Position numbers and translations under genes: made by a program. Source: Burkholderiales bacterium (GTDB lineage: Bacteria > Pseudomonadota > Gammaproteobacteria > Burkholderiales > Burkholderiaceae_C). From it: DNA of 55,790 nt. The notes under the pieces were generated by a model that worked only from the letters and a program-made list of their open reading frames with translations, was not told where the DNA came from and searched no databases. Location of the stretch: positions 1 through 55,790 of the forward strand of contig JACPYV010000058.1 in NCBI GenBank assembly GCA_016195825.1, read 5' to 3'. Positions within the stretch are counted from its first letter, which is position 1. Each line of letters opens with the position of its first letter. Shown one piece after another: positions 31,182 through 39,037 of this stretch.

Positions 31182-31640
31182 TCAGTCGTGGTGGCGATCG
31201 TGGCCGCGGCCATGGCCGTGCCCCCGGCCACGGTCGTGGTCGTCGTCACGGTCATGGTCGTGGTCGTGGTCGCGCCAGTCGCGCTCACGTTCGCGCACGA
31301 CCACGTTCTGGCGGTACCAGCCGTCCTGCACGAAATACACCGGTGCGCCGCAGGCGCCGTACCGGTAGCACTGACGGCGCCAGTCGCGGCGGTGCTCCGG
31401 CGGCACCCACAGATAGACCGGCTCGCGGTAGACCGGCTGGCCGATGATGACTGGTTGCGGCGCGAACAGCACGGGCTGCGGGTAGCGGCCGATGTCCACG
31501 CGGCCATAGACGCCGGGTTGGCTGAAGCCGATGGACACGCCGACATCGGCAGCCTGGGCGGCCGGCACGGCGGCAGTGCCGGCCACGGCCAGCAGGGCGG
31601 GTGCGAGCCAGCGGGTGAGGACGTCGCGGTGGGTGGTCAT
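31182..31640 (-). CDS. Exported protein with His/Asp-rich tail, possible metal binder
   Basis: 152 residues from the ATG at 31640, with AAGGAAAC upstream. A signal peptide ends near A-A-Q-A. The middle carries Pro/Tyr/Val-rich segments (Q-P-V-L-F-A-P-Q-P-V-I-I-G, V-Y-L-W-V-P-P-E-H-R) and a Cys pair in R-Q-C-Y-R-Y-G-A-C-G. The last 32 residues are D-H-D-H-D-H-type and R-G-H-G-H-type repeats with about ten His, which suggests binding of Ni, Zn or Cu in the periplasm. Similar short proteins with a W-x-P-P-E-H-R-R-x-W segment are common in Burkholderiales and unexplained. It is divergent from the GGDEF-EAL gene, across a dyad at 31729-31773. Confidence 0.78.
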   Translation of the reverse strand: MTTHRDVLTRWLAPALLAVAGTAAVPAAQAADVGVSIGFSQPGVYGRVDIGRYPQPVLFAPQPVIIGQPVYREPVYLWVPPEHRRDWRRQCYRYGACGAPVYFVQDGWYRQNVVVRERERDWRDHDHDHDRDDDHDRGRGHGHGRGHDRHHD

Positions 31641-31728
31641 GATTGTTTCCTTGAAGCGCGGCATTGCCGCCTGCCTCCAGTGAACGCGCCCGGCGGGTTG
31701 ACGGTTGTCGGCGCCGCAGCGCCGTCTT

Positions 31729-31773
31729 TGTAGGACAAGCGGCGACGGCGCGTGAATGCGGCCTTGTCCTACA
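31729..31773. promoter_or_regulatory. Dyad TGTAGGACAAG ... CTTGTCCTACA, putative regulator site A
   Basis: A perfect 11-bp inverted repeat: TGTAGGACAAG at 31729-31739 and CTTGTCCTACA at 31763-31773, 23 bases apart. It lies in the 211-base gap between the His-rich gene and the GGDEF-EAL gene. The same sequence recurs in other promoter gaps of this cluster (36302, 36768 and, changed in the middle, 37756). Confidence 0.6.
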
Positions 31774-31851
31774 GGCCTGCACCCGCCAGGCCGACGCGAC
31801 CCCGCCCCGTAGCGCCCGAAGCTTGCGGTCCCCGACCTGGAGCAAGAGTCG

Positions 31852-34371
31852 ATGAGCGAACCCCGCGTGCCCGCCGTGCAGCTGGCATTGGCACAGAACG
31901 CCCGCTTCCTGGAGCGCTGCAGCCGGCTGGCGGGCGTGGGTGCCTGGGAATGGCAGGCCGACACCGGGCAGCTGGTGCTGTCGGACTCGGTCTGTGAACT
32001 GCTGGGCCTGGCCCGTGGCCAGGTGCCCACGCTGGCCGCGCTGCTGCAGCGTTTCGGCCCCGACGGCGCGGCCATGCTGGACGCGGCACTGCGCCGCGCC
32101 GAGACCGAGGGCCAGGGCTGGGATGTGGAACTGCCATGCGATGCCGGCCCGCGCGGTCGGCGTGTGATGCGAGTCGTTGGCGGCCCCGACGAAGCGGGCG
32201 CCCAGCGCCGCGTGGGTGTCGTCATGCAGGACGTGACCGAGCCGGCCGGCGTACGCGCCGAGCTGGAGCAAGCGCTGCAGCGGCTGGCGCTGGCCACGCA
32301 CAGCGGCGGCATCGGTGTCTGGGAGCTGGACCTGGGCGCCGGCGAGCTTGCCTGGGACGACGCGATGTGGCAGCTGCACGGCGAGGCGGGCCACGGCCAG
32401 CGCATCGACCTGGCGGCCTGGCGCCGGCGCCTGCACCCGCAGGATCGCCGCGCGGCCGTGAAGGCCTTGCGCGCGGCGCTGAAGGGTGGCCAGCCGCTGG
32501 ACGCCGAATGGCAGGTCTGCTGGCCCGATGGCAGCAGCCATGTGCTGCGCAGTGCCGGCCGCGTGCTGCGTGCCGCCGGCGGCCGGCCGCTGCGCCTGTC
32601 GGGCGTCAGCTGGGACGTCAGCGAGGCGCGCCGGCTGCAGCAGCAGCTGGAGGAGCAGCACGAGCTGCTGGAAGTGACGCTGCAGTCCATCGCCGACGCG
32701 GTGCTGACCACCGACGCGCAAGGCCACGTGACCTGGCTCAACCCGGTGGCGCAGCGGCTGACGGGCTGGTCGGCCGCCGAGGCGCGCGGCCAGCCGGCGG
32801 GCCGCGTCTTCCTGACGCAGCGCGAGAACGGCCACGAGCCGCTGCCTGACCCGGTTCAGCGCTGCCTGCGCACGGGCCGGCCCACGCGGCTGCCCGGCGG
32901 TGCAGTGCTGCTGGCGCGCGACGGCGAGCTGCGTGCGGTCGACGATTCGGTCGCGCCCATCCGCGACGCGGCCGGCCGCGTGCTGGGCGCTGTGCTGGTG
33001 TTCCGCGACGTGACGCAGCAGCGCCGCCAGTGGGACGAGATCCACTGGCGCGCCAGCCACGACGGGCTGACTGGCTTGGTCAACCGCGCCGAGTTCGGCC
33101 AGCGGCTGGCGCGCGGCTTCGAGCGCGTCGGGCGCGACGGCGGTCAGCACGCGCTGCTGGCCATCGACCTGGACCGCTTCAAGCTCGTCAATGACCACTG
33201 CGGCCACGCGGCCGGCGACGAGGTGCTGCGCGAGGTGGCGCGCCGGCTGGAGGCCGGCGTGCGTGGCCGCGACACAGTGGCCCGCCAGGGTGGCGACGAG
33301 TTCGCGGCGCTGCTGGAGAACAGCTCGCTGGACGAGGCTTCGCGCGTCGCCCAGAAGCTCTGCGACTCGCTGGACCAGTACCGCTACGTGCACGGCGAGC
33401 AGCGCTTTCGCATCGGCGCCAGCATCGGCGTGGCGCCGCTGGATGCGCGCTGGCCCGATGCCGAGGCCGCGCTGCGCGAGGCCGATGCCTGCTGCATGAT
33501 CGCCAAGGAACAGGGCCGCAACCGCGTGCAGGTCTGGGCCGACGACGACGCCACGCTGCGCGCTCACCAGAGCGAGCACCGCTGGGCCACGCGACTGCAG
33601 CAGGCACTGGATGAGGACCGCTTCGAGCTGGACCTGCAGCGCGTGCTGCCGGCCCAGGGGGCTGAGGACGACGGCCGGCTGCGCGGCGAGCTGCTGCTGC
33701 GGCTGCGCGAGCGCGACGGCAGCCGCGTGCTGCCCGGCGCCTTCATGCCGGCGGCCGAGCGCTTCCACATCGCACCGCGGCTGGACCACTGGGTGCTGCG
33801 CCAGGCCGTCGCGCTGCTGCAGCGCGAGGGCGGGCTGGAGATCGCGGCGCTGTCCGTCAACGTGTCGGGGCTGACGCTGCAGGACGCGGCCTTCCACCAG
33901 GAGGCCCGGGCGCTGCTGCTGCAGCTGGGCGCGCGGCGCGCTTCGGCGCTGTGCCTGGAAATCACCGAGACTGCCGTCATCACGCGGCTGGGCGAGGCGG
34001 CGAGCTTCATCACCCAAATGCGCGCACTGGGCGCGCGCATCGCGCTGGACGACTTCGGCGCGGGGCTGTCCTCCTACAGCTATCTGAAGGCCTTGCCGGT
34101 GGATGTGCTGAAGATCGACGGCCAGTTCGTGCGCGCGCTCATGACCGACCCGCTGGATCAGGTGGCCGTGCGCAACTTCGTCGACGTCGCGCAGACGCTG
34201 GGCCTGACGACGGTGGCTGAGTGCGTGGAGACGCCCGAGGTGTTGCTGGAACTGGTGCGGCTGGGCGTGGGCGAGGTGCAGGGCTTCCTGCTGCACCGCC
34301 CCGAGCCGCTGTCCGACCTGCTGGCGGCCTCCGAGGAGGAGGCGAGCCTGGCGGGCGTGTCAGTGGTCTGA
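31852..34371 (+). CDS. PAS-PAS-PAS-GGDEF-EAL c-di-GMP signalling protein
   Basis: 839 residues, cytoplasmic, no membrane segment. There are three PAS-type sensor regions (about 10-130, 140-260, 275-390), a GGDEF domain (about 395-555) with intact G-G-D-E-F near residue 480, and an EAL domain (about 575-825). The EAL signature reads E-L-L-L-R, and later motifs L-E-I-T-E-T, D-D-F-G-A-G, L-K-I-D-G and V-A-E-C-V-E-T are kept, so the metal and catalytic residues are present. It may make or break c-di-GMP, or both, depending on PAS signals. Its stop overlaps the convergent CHASE3 kinase gene by 12 bases. The upstream dyad suggests control by the local NarL-type regulator. Confidence 0.93.
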   Translation: MSEPRVPAVQLALAQNARFLERCSRLAGVGAWEWQADTGQLVLSDSVCELLGLARGQVPTLAALLQRFGPDGAAMLDAALRRAETEGQGWDVELPCDAGPRGRRVMRVVGGPDEAGAQRRVGVVMQDVTEPAGVRAELEQALQRLALATHSGGIGVWELDLGAGELAWDDAMWQLHGEAGHGQRIDLAAWRRRLHPQDRRAAVKALRAALKGGQPLDAEWQVCWPDGSSHVLRSAGRVLRAAGGRPLRLSGVSWDVSEARRLQQQLEEQHELLEVTLQSIADAVLTTDAQGHVTWLNPVAQRLTGWSAAEARGQPAGRVFLTQRENGHEPLPDPVQRCLRTGRPTRLPGGAVLLARDGELRAVDDSVAPIRDAAGRVLGAVLVFRDVTQQRRQWDEIHWRASHDGLTGLVNRAEFGQRLARGFERVGRDGGQHALLAIDLDRFKLVNDHCGHAAGDEVLREVARRLEAGVRGRDTVARQGGDEFAALLENSSLDEASRVAQKLCDSLDQYRYVHGEQRFRIGASIGVAPLDARWPDAEAALREADACCMIAKEQGRNRVQVWADDDATLRAHQSEHRWATRLQQALDEDRFELDLQRVLPAQGAEDDGRLRGELLLRLRERDGSRVLPGAFMPAAERFHIAPRLDHWVLRQAVALLQREGGLEIAALSVNVSGLTLQDAAFHQEARALLLQLGARRASALCLEITETAVITRLGEAASFITQMRALGARIALDDFGAGLSSYSYLKALPVDVLKIDGQFVRALMTDPLDQVAVRNFVDVAQTLGLTTVAECVETPEVLLELVRLGVGEVQGFLLHRPEPLSDLLAASEEEASLAGVSVV

Positions 34372-35838
34372 GGGCGGCGTCTGCGCCTGCAGCTCGCCGG
34401 GCTCGGTGGGCGGCGCGGCGGGCTCGGGTTCGGGCTCGGGACGGCGCGGCAGGCGGGCCAGCACCAACGTGCCGCGGCCCGGCGCGGACAGCAGCTGCAG
34501 CGTGCCGCCCAGGCTCTCGATGCGATAGCGCATGCCCAGCAGGCCGTGGTGACCGGCGCCGACCGCGTCGGGGTTGAAGCCCAGGCCGTCGTCGCGGATC
34601 TGCAGCTGCAGCCAGCCGTCGCCCTCGCCCAGCGTCACGCGCACGCTCTTGGCCTTGGCGTGACGCAGCACGTTGGTCAACGCCTCCTGCACCAGTCGAT
34701 ACAGCGCCAGGCGGTCGGCGTCCTCAGTGTGGGTCTCTATCAGCTCCAGGTTGAGCTGCAGGCCTGAGCGCTGCGTGAACTCGCGCGTCAGGATCTCCAG
34801 CGCCGGCACCAGGCCCAGGTTGGACAGCGCGGACGGGCGCAGGTCTTCGATGATGCGGCGCTTGAGCGCGATGCCCTGGTCCAGCAGCTCGCTCATGTGG
34901 CGCAGCCGCTCGTCGATTTCGGGCGCGGCGGTCTTGGTCATGCGGCGAATGCGGGCCACGTCCAGCTTGGCGGCCGTGAGCAGCGCGCCCAGCTCGTCGT
35001 GCAGCTCGCGGGCCAGGTGGGCGCGTTCATCCTCGCGCACCGTTTGCAGGTGGCGGGCCAGCTCGGTCAGCTCGGCGGTGCGGCGGACGACCTCGCGGTC
35101 CAGCCGGTCGCGCTCCTGGGCCAGCTCCAGTGCGTGATCGCGGCGCGCGGCGTGCAAGGCCTCGTTGCGGCGCAGGAAGACGGCCAGGCCGAACAGGCTC
35201 AGCAGCGTCAGCCCGTGCACGCCGATGCGGCCGTAGGTCAGCGAGCGCAGCACGGCCTCGCGTTCGCGCGCGATCTGGCCCAGCTCGTGGCGGTCCAGCT
35301 GGGCCACGGCATCGCGTACGGCCTGCATTTTCTCGCGGCCGATGTCGGACTCCACTAGGCCCTGCCAGGCCGGCGTGTTGCCCTCGCGATAGAGCTGGAT
35401 GACCAGTTGCAGTTCCGAGAGCTTCTCGTTGGCGCGGCGGCTTGCGTCCGCTACCAGGGCTTCCCATTCGGAGCTCGCGTATTGGCCGCGCAGCCCGGCC
35501 AGCAGGGTGGGCAGCTCGTGCTCGGCCTGCTGCACCGGAGCGAGGTAGTTGTCGCGCCCGGTCAGCAGAAAGCCGCGCTGGGCGGTCTCGGCTGTGGTGA
35601 GCAGCTCGCGTAGGCGCAGGCCGTTGTCACGCGCCAGGTGGCGTGCCTGGGACTGGTTGAGCGCCTGGTCGGCGCCCCAGTAGGCTGCCTCGCTGACGCC
35701 CATGACGGCGGCGGCGGCCAGCGCGGCCAGGCCCACGGCGAGGCCGCGGTTACGGGCCGCACCCTCCAGCCAGGGGTCGAGATGACGCAGCACCGTCGAC
35801 CGTTCAGCTTGCTGCGGCGGCCGGGCGGGGGTCGACAT
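34360..35838 (-). CDS. CHASE3 sensor histidine kinase (NarX/DegS-type)
   Basis: 492 residues. The N-terminal transmembrane helix (about 30-55) and a second helix (about 205-225) enclose a CHASE3 periplasmic sensor (A-E-T-A-Q-R-G-F-L-L-T-G-R-D-N-Y). The cytoplasmic part has a HisKA_3 dimerisation motif R-E-L-H-D-E-L-G with the phosphorylated His near residue 280, and a HATPase domain with N-V-L-R-H-A, D-D-G-L-G-F and G-L-L-G-M-R. HisKA_3 kinases pair with NarL-type regulators, and one (36842-37492) is nearby. The start lies inside the receiver gene (35-base overlap), so both are translated from one transcript. A Pro/Glu-rich tail ends the protein. Confidence 0.93.
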   Translation of the reverse strand: MSTPARPPQQAERSTVLRHLDPWLEGAARNRGLAVGLAALAAAAVMGVSEAAYWGADQALNQSQARHLARDNGLRLRELLTTAETAQRGFLLTGRDNYLAPVQQAEHELPTLLAGLRGQYASSEWEALVADASRRANEKLSELQLVIQLYREGNTPAWQGLVESDIGREKMQAVRDAVAQLDRHELGQIAREREAVLRSLTYGRIGVHGLTLLSLFGLAVFLRRNEALHAARRDHALELAQERDRLDREVVRRTAELTELARHLQTVREDERAHLARELHDELGALLTAAKLDVARIRRMTKTAAPEIDERLRHMSELLDQGIALKRRIIEDLRPSALSNLGLVPALEILTREFTQRSGLQLNLELIETHTEDADRLALYRLVQEALTNVLRHAKAKSVRVTLGEGDGWLQLQIRDDGLGFNPDAVGAGHHGLLGMRYRIESLGGTLQLLSAPGRGTLVLARLPRRPEPEPEPAAPPTEPGELQAQTPPSDH

Positions 35839-36214
35839 GTTCTGCCAGCTCGGCGCAGTAAGTGATCAGGTCGTCCAGTTCGCGGCTTTTGTCGAACACT
35901 CGCTCGGCGCCGAGGCTGGCGCAGCGCCGGCGCATCTCGTCGGTGGCGTAGTTGGTCAGCACGACGCGCCGTGCGCGCACACCCAGTTGCTGTGCGGCCT
36001 GCAGCACGCCCAGGCCGGTGCCCGAACGCAGGAAGACGTCGACGATGAAGAGGTCGGCGTTCGCGTCCGGGTCACGGCTCATCCAGCGCACGGCGCCAGC
36101 CTCGTCGGCCACGGTGCCCACCACCTCCACCTGGGCCAGCTCTTCCAGCGTGGCGACCAAGTTCTCCAGGATCACCGGGCTGTCTTCGACGATGAAGGCT
36201 CTGAGTGCTGGCAT
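35804..36214 (-). CDS. Single-domain response regulator
   Basis: 136 residues, one receiver domain. Acidic residues E10/D11 (V-E-D-S), phosphoacceptor Asp in F-I-V-D-V-F-L, switch Thr in L-T-N-Y and Lys in F-D-K-S are present. There is no DNA-binding domain, so it may act by protein contact or as a phosphate sink for the kinase encoded just downstream, whose start overlaps it by 35 bases. The palindrome at 36302-36315, 88 bases upstream, is probably its promoter site. Confidence 0.9.
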   Translation of the reverse strand: MPALRAFIVEDSPVILENLVATLEELAQVEVVGTVADEAGAVRWMSRDPDANADLFIVDVFLRSGTGLGVLQAAQQLGVRARRVVLTNYATDEMRRRCASLGAERVFDKSRELDDLITYCAELAEHVDPRPAAAAS

Positions 36215-36301
36215 GACCCGACGACGGCGGTGTTGCGTGAATGGGCTTGAGTATGGACCGCTTCGACGTCGGGCCGGCAGCGCCGGCAGCGCGTCGCGCT
36301 G

Positions 36302-36315
36302 TAGGACTTGTCCTA
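36302..36315. promoter_or_regulatory. Palindrome TAGGACTTGTCCTA, putative regulator site B
   Basis: A perfect 14-bp palindrome-type dyad (TAGGAC, TT, GTCCTA) in the 111-base gap between the BON gene and the receiver/kinase genes. It is made of two halves of the same motif as the dyad at 31729-31773, here moved together. Confidence 0.6.
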
Positions 36316-36325
36316 GGCGGCGGGA

Positions 36326-36652
36326 TCAACCACCCTGGCGCACGGCGATGTCGTTGCGCACGGCGACGACGCCGGAAGTCTCGCGGGCCAGCTTCTCGGC
36401 CATCATGCGTTCCTCGGAACTCTTGGCGAAGCCGGACAGCCGCACGGTGCCCTTGAGCGTCTCGACGCCGATGGACATGGCGCTGACGGTGGGGTCGGCG
36501 GCGAACTTGGACTTGACGCGTGTCGTCAGCGTCGTGTCGTCGATGTAGGCACCGACGGTTTCCTGGTTGCGTGTCACAGCGCAGCCACTGGTGCTGGCCA
36601 GGGTGGCAACGAGGGCGGCGGCGATGGCCAGAGTCAGGACGGGCTTGTTCAT
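36326..36652 (-). CDS. BON-domain lipoprotein
   Basis: 108 residues from the ATG at 36652. The signal peptide ends in the lipobox S-T-S-G-C. The BON domain covers about 38-105, with T-L-T-T-R-V-K-S-K-F-A-A-D-P, then V-E-T-L-K-G-T-V-R-L-S-G-F and V-V-A-V-R-N-D-I. BON proteins such as OsmY bind phospholipid and protect the envelope under osmotic and other stress. The gene is divergent from the NarL-type regulator (189 bases between starts), and two copies of the cluster's motif lie in that gap. It is probably part of the same stress regulon. Confidence 0.88.
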   Translation of the reverse strand: MNKPVLTLAIAAALVATLASTSGCAVTRNQETVGAYIDDTTLTTRVKSKFAADPTVSAMSIGVETLKGTVRLSGFAKSSEERMMAEKLARETSGVVAVRNDIAVRQGG

Positions 36653-36745
36653 TTCATGCTCCTTGAGTGAGGGGCGGCTGCAAAGCCGTGACGTCACTAT
36701 CGCGGGGCGGCGCTTCCCGCGGCATAGTCCCGCAGCGCGGCGGCC

Positions 36746-36776
36746 TGTCGGACACGGCTGGCACAGATGTAGGACA
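36746..36776. promoter_or_regulatory. Two half-type sites between BON and NarL genes, putative sites C and D
   Basis: TGTCGGACA (36746-36754) and TGTAGGACA (36768-36776) lie 22 bases apart (start to start) in the divergent gap. Both match the motif of sites A and B, with one changed base in the middle of the first. Confidence 0.5.
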
Positions 36777-36841
36777 GCGGCATCTCGCGGCGGGCCCCTG
36801 GGGCTGCTACGCTGAACTCATCTGTTCAACACCGAGCCATC

Positions 36842-37492
36842 ATGATCCGCATTGGAATCGTCGACGACCACGCCATCGTGCGCACCGGGCTGCGCCAGTT
36901 CCTGTCCGACCATGTGGACCTGCGCGTCACCGGGGAGGGGGCCAGCGGCCACGAGGCCCTGGAGATGGCGCGCCGCAACGAGGTGGACGTGCTGCTGCTG
37001 GACATCTCCATGCCCGACCAGAGCGGCGTGGACGCGTTGGCGGCCATCAAGGCCCGCTTCCCGGAGCTGCCGGTGCTGATCCTCAGCGGGTTCCCGGAGG
37101 CGCATTACGCCACCACGCTGCTGCGCCAGGGTGCCAGCGGCTACCTGAACAAGGAATGCGACCCCGAGGAGATCGCCAACGCGATCCGTCTGGTGGCGCG
37201 CGGCCGGCGCTACATCAGCCCGGCCGTGGCCGAGCAACTGGCCGACAGTGTCATGGGCGGCGGCGCCTCCGGGGCCGGCACGGACAAGCCGCCGCACGAG
37301 ATGCTGTCGGAGCGCGAGTTCCAGGTCTTCCTGCGCCTGGCACAGGGCGAGACCGTGGGCCACATCGCCGAGGCGCTGTTTCTCAGCGTCAAGACCGTCA
37401 GCACCTACCGCACGCGCGTGCTTGAGAAGCTCAAGCTGGCGACCAACAGCGACCTGACCTACTACGCGCTGAAGAACGGCCTGATTCAGTAG
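36842..37492 (+). CDS. NarL/FixJ-family response regulator
   Basis: 216 residues. Receiver domain (1-120): acidic pair V-D-D-H, phosphoacceptor Asp in L-L-L-D-I-S-M-P, switch Ser in I-L-S-G and Lys in L-N-K-E. A short linker leads to a LuxR-type helix-turn-helix (about 150-210), L-S-E-R-E-F-Q-V-F-L-R-L-A-Q-G-E-T, then V-K-T-V-S-T-Y-R-T-R-V-L-E-K-L-K-L. It fits the CHASE3 HisKA_3 kinase encoded 1 kb away, so these may be a two-component pair. The dyads repeated through 31.7-37.8 kb are candidate targets. Confidence 0.94.
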   Translation: MIRIGIVDDHAIVRTGLRQFLSDHVDLRVTGEGASGHEALEMARRNEVDVLLLDISMPDQSGVDALAAIKARFPELPVLILSGFPEAHYATTLLRQGASGYLNKECDPEEIANAIRLVARGRRYISPAVAEQLADSVMGGGASGAGTDKPPHEMLSEREFQVFLRLAQGETVGHIAEALFLSVKTVSTYRTRVLEKLKLATNSDLTYYALKNGLIQ

Positions 37493-37677
37493 CGCGGCTG
37501 GCCGTTCGGGTCCGGCGTGTCGTCACCCAGCGTCCACGGGTGGGCGGACTCGTAGCCGAGTTCGGGGGCTGCCGTCGGCGCTTCTGCGGGCGACCACCAG
37601 CGCGACAAAGCCGACACCAGGGGGCGGCCGGTGCGTGTTTCGGGCGCCAGGTCGGGCGAATTGCGGCGTTCAGCCAT
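37486..37677 (-). CDS. Small protein of unknown function (63 aa)
   Basis: 63 residues from the ATG at 37677, with GGAG upstream. It is hydrophilic and Pro-rich (W-W-S-P-A-E-A-P-T-A-A-P-E-L) and lacks a signal peptide or known motif. Its 3' end overlaps the NarL-type gene by 7 bases. Divergent from the 395-residue gene, with a motif site in between. It may be a real, regulon-linked gene, but coding evidence is modest. Confidence 0.45.
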   Translation of the reverse strand: MAERRNSPDLAPETRTGRPLVSALSRWWSPAEAPTAAPELGYESAHPWTLGDDTPDPNGQPRY

Positions 37678-37755
37678 GTTCGGGCTCCAGTGTGGATGGC
37701 GTCCGTGAGGATGGCGGGCTCATGTGACGCCATGCATCGGCCGGTGGCGCGCCGG

Positions 37756-37768
37756 CTTGTCGGACAAG
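37756..37768. promoter_or_regulatory. Palindrome CTTGTCGGACAAG, putative regulator site E
   Basis: A perfect 13-bp palindrome around a central G, in the 172-base gap between the small gene at 37486-37677 and the gene starting at 37850. The outer arms CTTGTC/GACAAG equal those of sites A and B. Confidence 0.5.
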
Positions 37769-37849
37769 GCCGACCCCGGCCGCGAAAACCATGAGGCGGC
37801 CGGCCTGTTGCCTTGGCCAGAATGACGGCCTGTCTGCAGGGAGAAGAAG

Positions 37850-39037
37850 ATGCGTTTGAAAGCTGCGGCCGCCGTGGTGGTGGCCGCGTCGCTATGGTGC
37901 GCCGGTGCTGCCGGCGCGGCCGACAAGCCGGCGGCCAGATCCACGCCGAAGCAGCCACCGAGGCCCGCGGCTTCGGTCCCCCCGCCCGCCGCCTCGGCAC
38001 CCGCCGCGGTCGCCTCCGCGCCTGCGCTGTCAGACACCTGGGTGACGGAGCTCAACCAGGCCTTCAAGAACTATGTCGCGCCGCGCTTCACGGTGCTGCC
38101 CGAGGACCGGCTCGACGCCGAACTGCGCGCGGCGGCGCAGGCCATGCAGGCCGAACACCTGCCTCGCGTGCGCGCCTTGATGGAGCGCTGGCTGCTGGAG
38201 GAGATGCAGCAGCCCAGCCCGCAGTGGGCCTTCCCTCGCATGCTGGCGCGGCTGGCCAACGAGTTCGCGCTGTGGGGCCGCGACAGCACCGGCGCGGCCC
38301 AGGATGCGGCGCTGGCTCAGGCCCTGCAGATCCCGGGCATGTGCCGGCCCATCGGCCCTAAGGCCAGCGAACTGGTCATGCGCCTGGCCCGGCTGCGCGG
38401 TCTGGCGCCCGAGGTGCGGCAGGCCGCGATCAAGGCGGAAGGCGAGTTGCTGGCCCGTTGGGGCCAGCCGCGCCAGGTCAGCGATGCCGAGCCGCTGGCC
38501 GCCGAAGAAGCGCTGCTGCAGCTGCGCGCGACCGGCCAGCAACCCCGGACGCCGCTGCCGCCGGTGCTGGCGTTCTTCTATCTGGGCGAGGAGGAGGACA
38601 CCCGGCGCGACCCCGAGCTGGCCAGCCCGTCGACGCGCTGCGCGATGCATCAATGGGCCGGCGCCAGCCCGGAGCAGTTCCGCGCGGCGATGGCTATGCA
38701 GGCGGCCGACATGGTCTGGACCGACCGCCGAAAGGCCGCCGGCCCGGGGCGCGATGATGATTCCTATCCCAGCCTGGCCACCTACTTCGGTGCGCGCGGC
38801 GTCATCACGGTGCTGGCGGACGTCAATGCCGAGGGGCGCGTCGTGCGTGCCAGGGTGATTAAGCGGGCGGTGGAGGTGCCGGGTGTCCGCGATGCGCGAC
38901 CGTTTGCGCACGAGGGGGTTCTGGAGCTGGCCAGCCTGGCCAAGGCGCGCGCGATGGACTGGTCTGCGGCCGCGGCCAAGCAGGGTGGCCTGAAGGCGGT
39001 GGAGCGGGAATTCGAGTGGAGCTTGAAATGGCGCTGA
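37850..39037 (+). CDS. Exported protein of unknown function with TonB-C-like end
   Basis: 395 residues. A signal peptide ends near A-G-A-A-D, followed by a Pro/Ala linker (about 25-60). The body is helical (W-L-L-E-E-M-Q-Q-P-S-P-Q-W-A-F-P). The last 90 residues have V-I-T-V-L-A-D-V-N-A-E-G-R-V-V-R-A-R-V, resembling the strand pattern of TonB C-terminal domains, but without confident identity. It ends in K-W-R and overlaps the next gene by 10 bases, which suggests one transcript and a joint role in the envelope. Confidence 0.75.
   Translation: MRLKAAAAVVVAASLWCAGAAGAADKPAARSTPKQPPRPAASVPPPAASAPAAVASAPALSDTWVTELNQAFKNYVAPRFTVLPEDRLDAELRAAAQAMQAEHLPRVRALMERWLLEEMQQPSPQWAFPRMLARLANEFALWGRDSTGAAQDAALAQALQIPGMCRPIGPKASELVMRLARLRGLAPEVRQAAIKAEGELLARWGQPRQVSDAEPLAAEEALLQLRATGQQPRTPLPPVLAFFYLGEEEDTRRDPELASPSTRCAMHQWAGASPEQFRAAMAMQAADMVWTDRRKAAGPGRDDDSYPSLATYFGARGVITVLADVNAEGRVVRARVIKRAVEVPGVRDARPFAHEGVLELASLAKARAMDWSAAAAKQGGLKAVEREFEWSLKWR

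Noticed and set aside
31285..34296. 1003-codon minus-strand open frame opposite the GGDEF-EAL gene
   Set aside because: It is the complement of an unambiguous PAS-GGDEF-EAL gene and shows no domain of its own.
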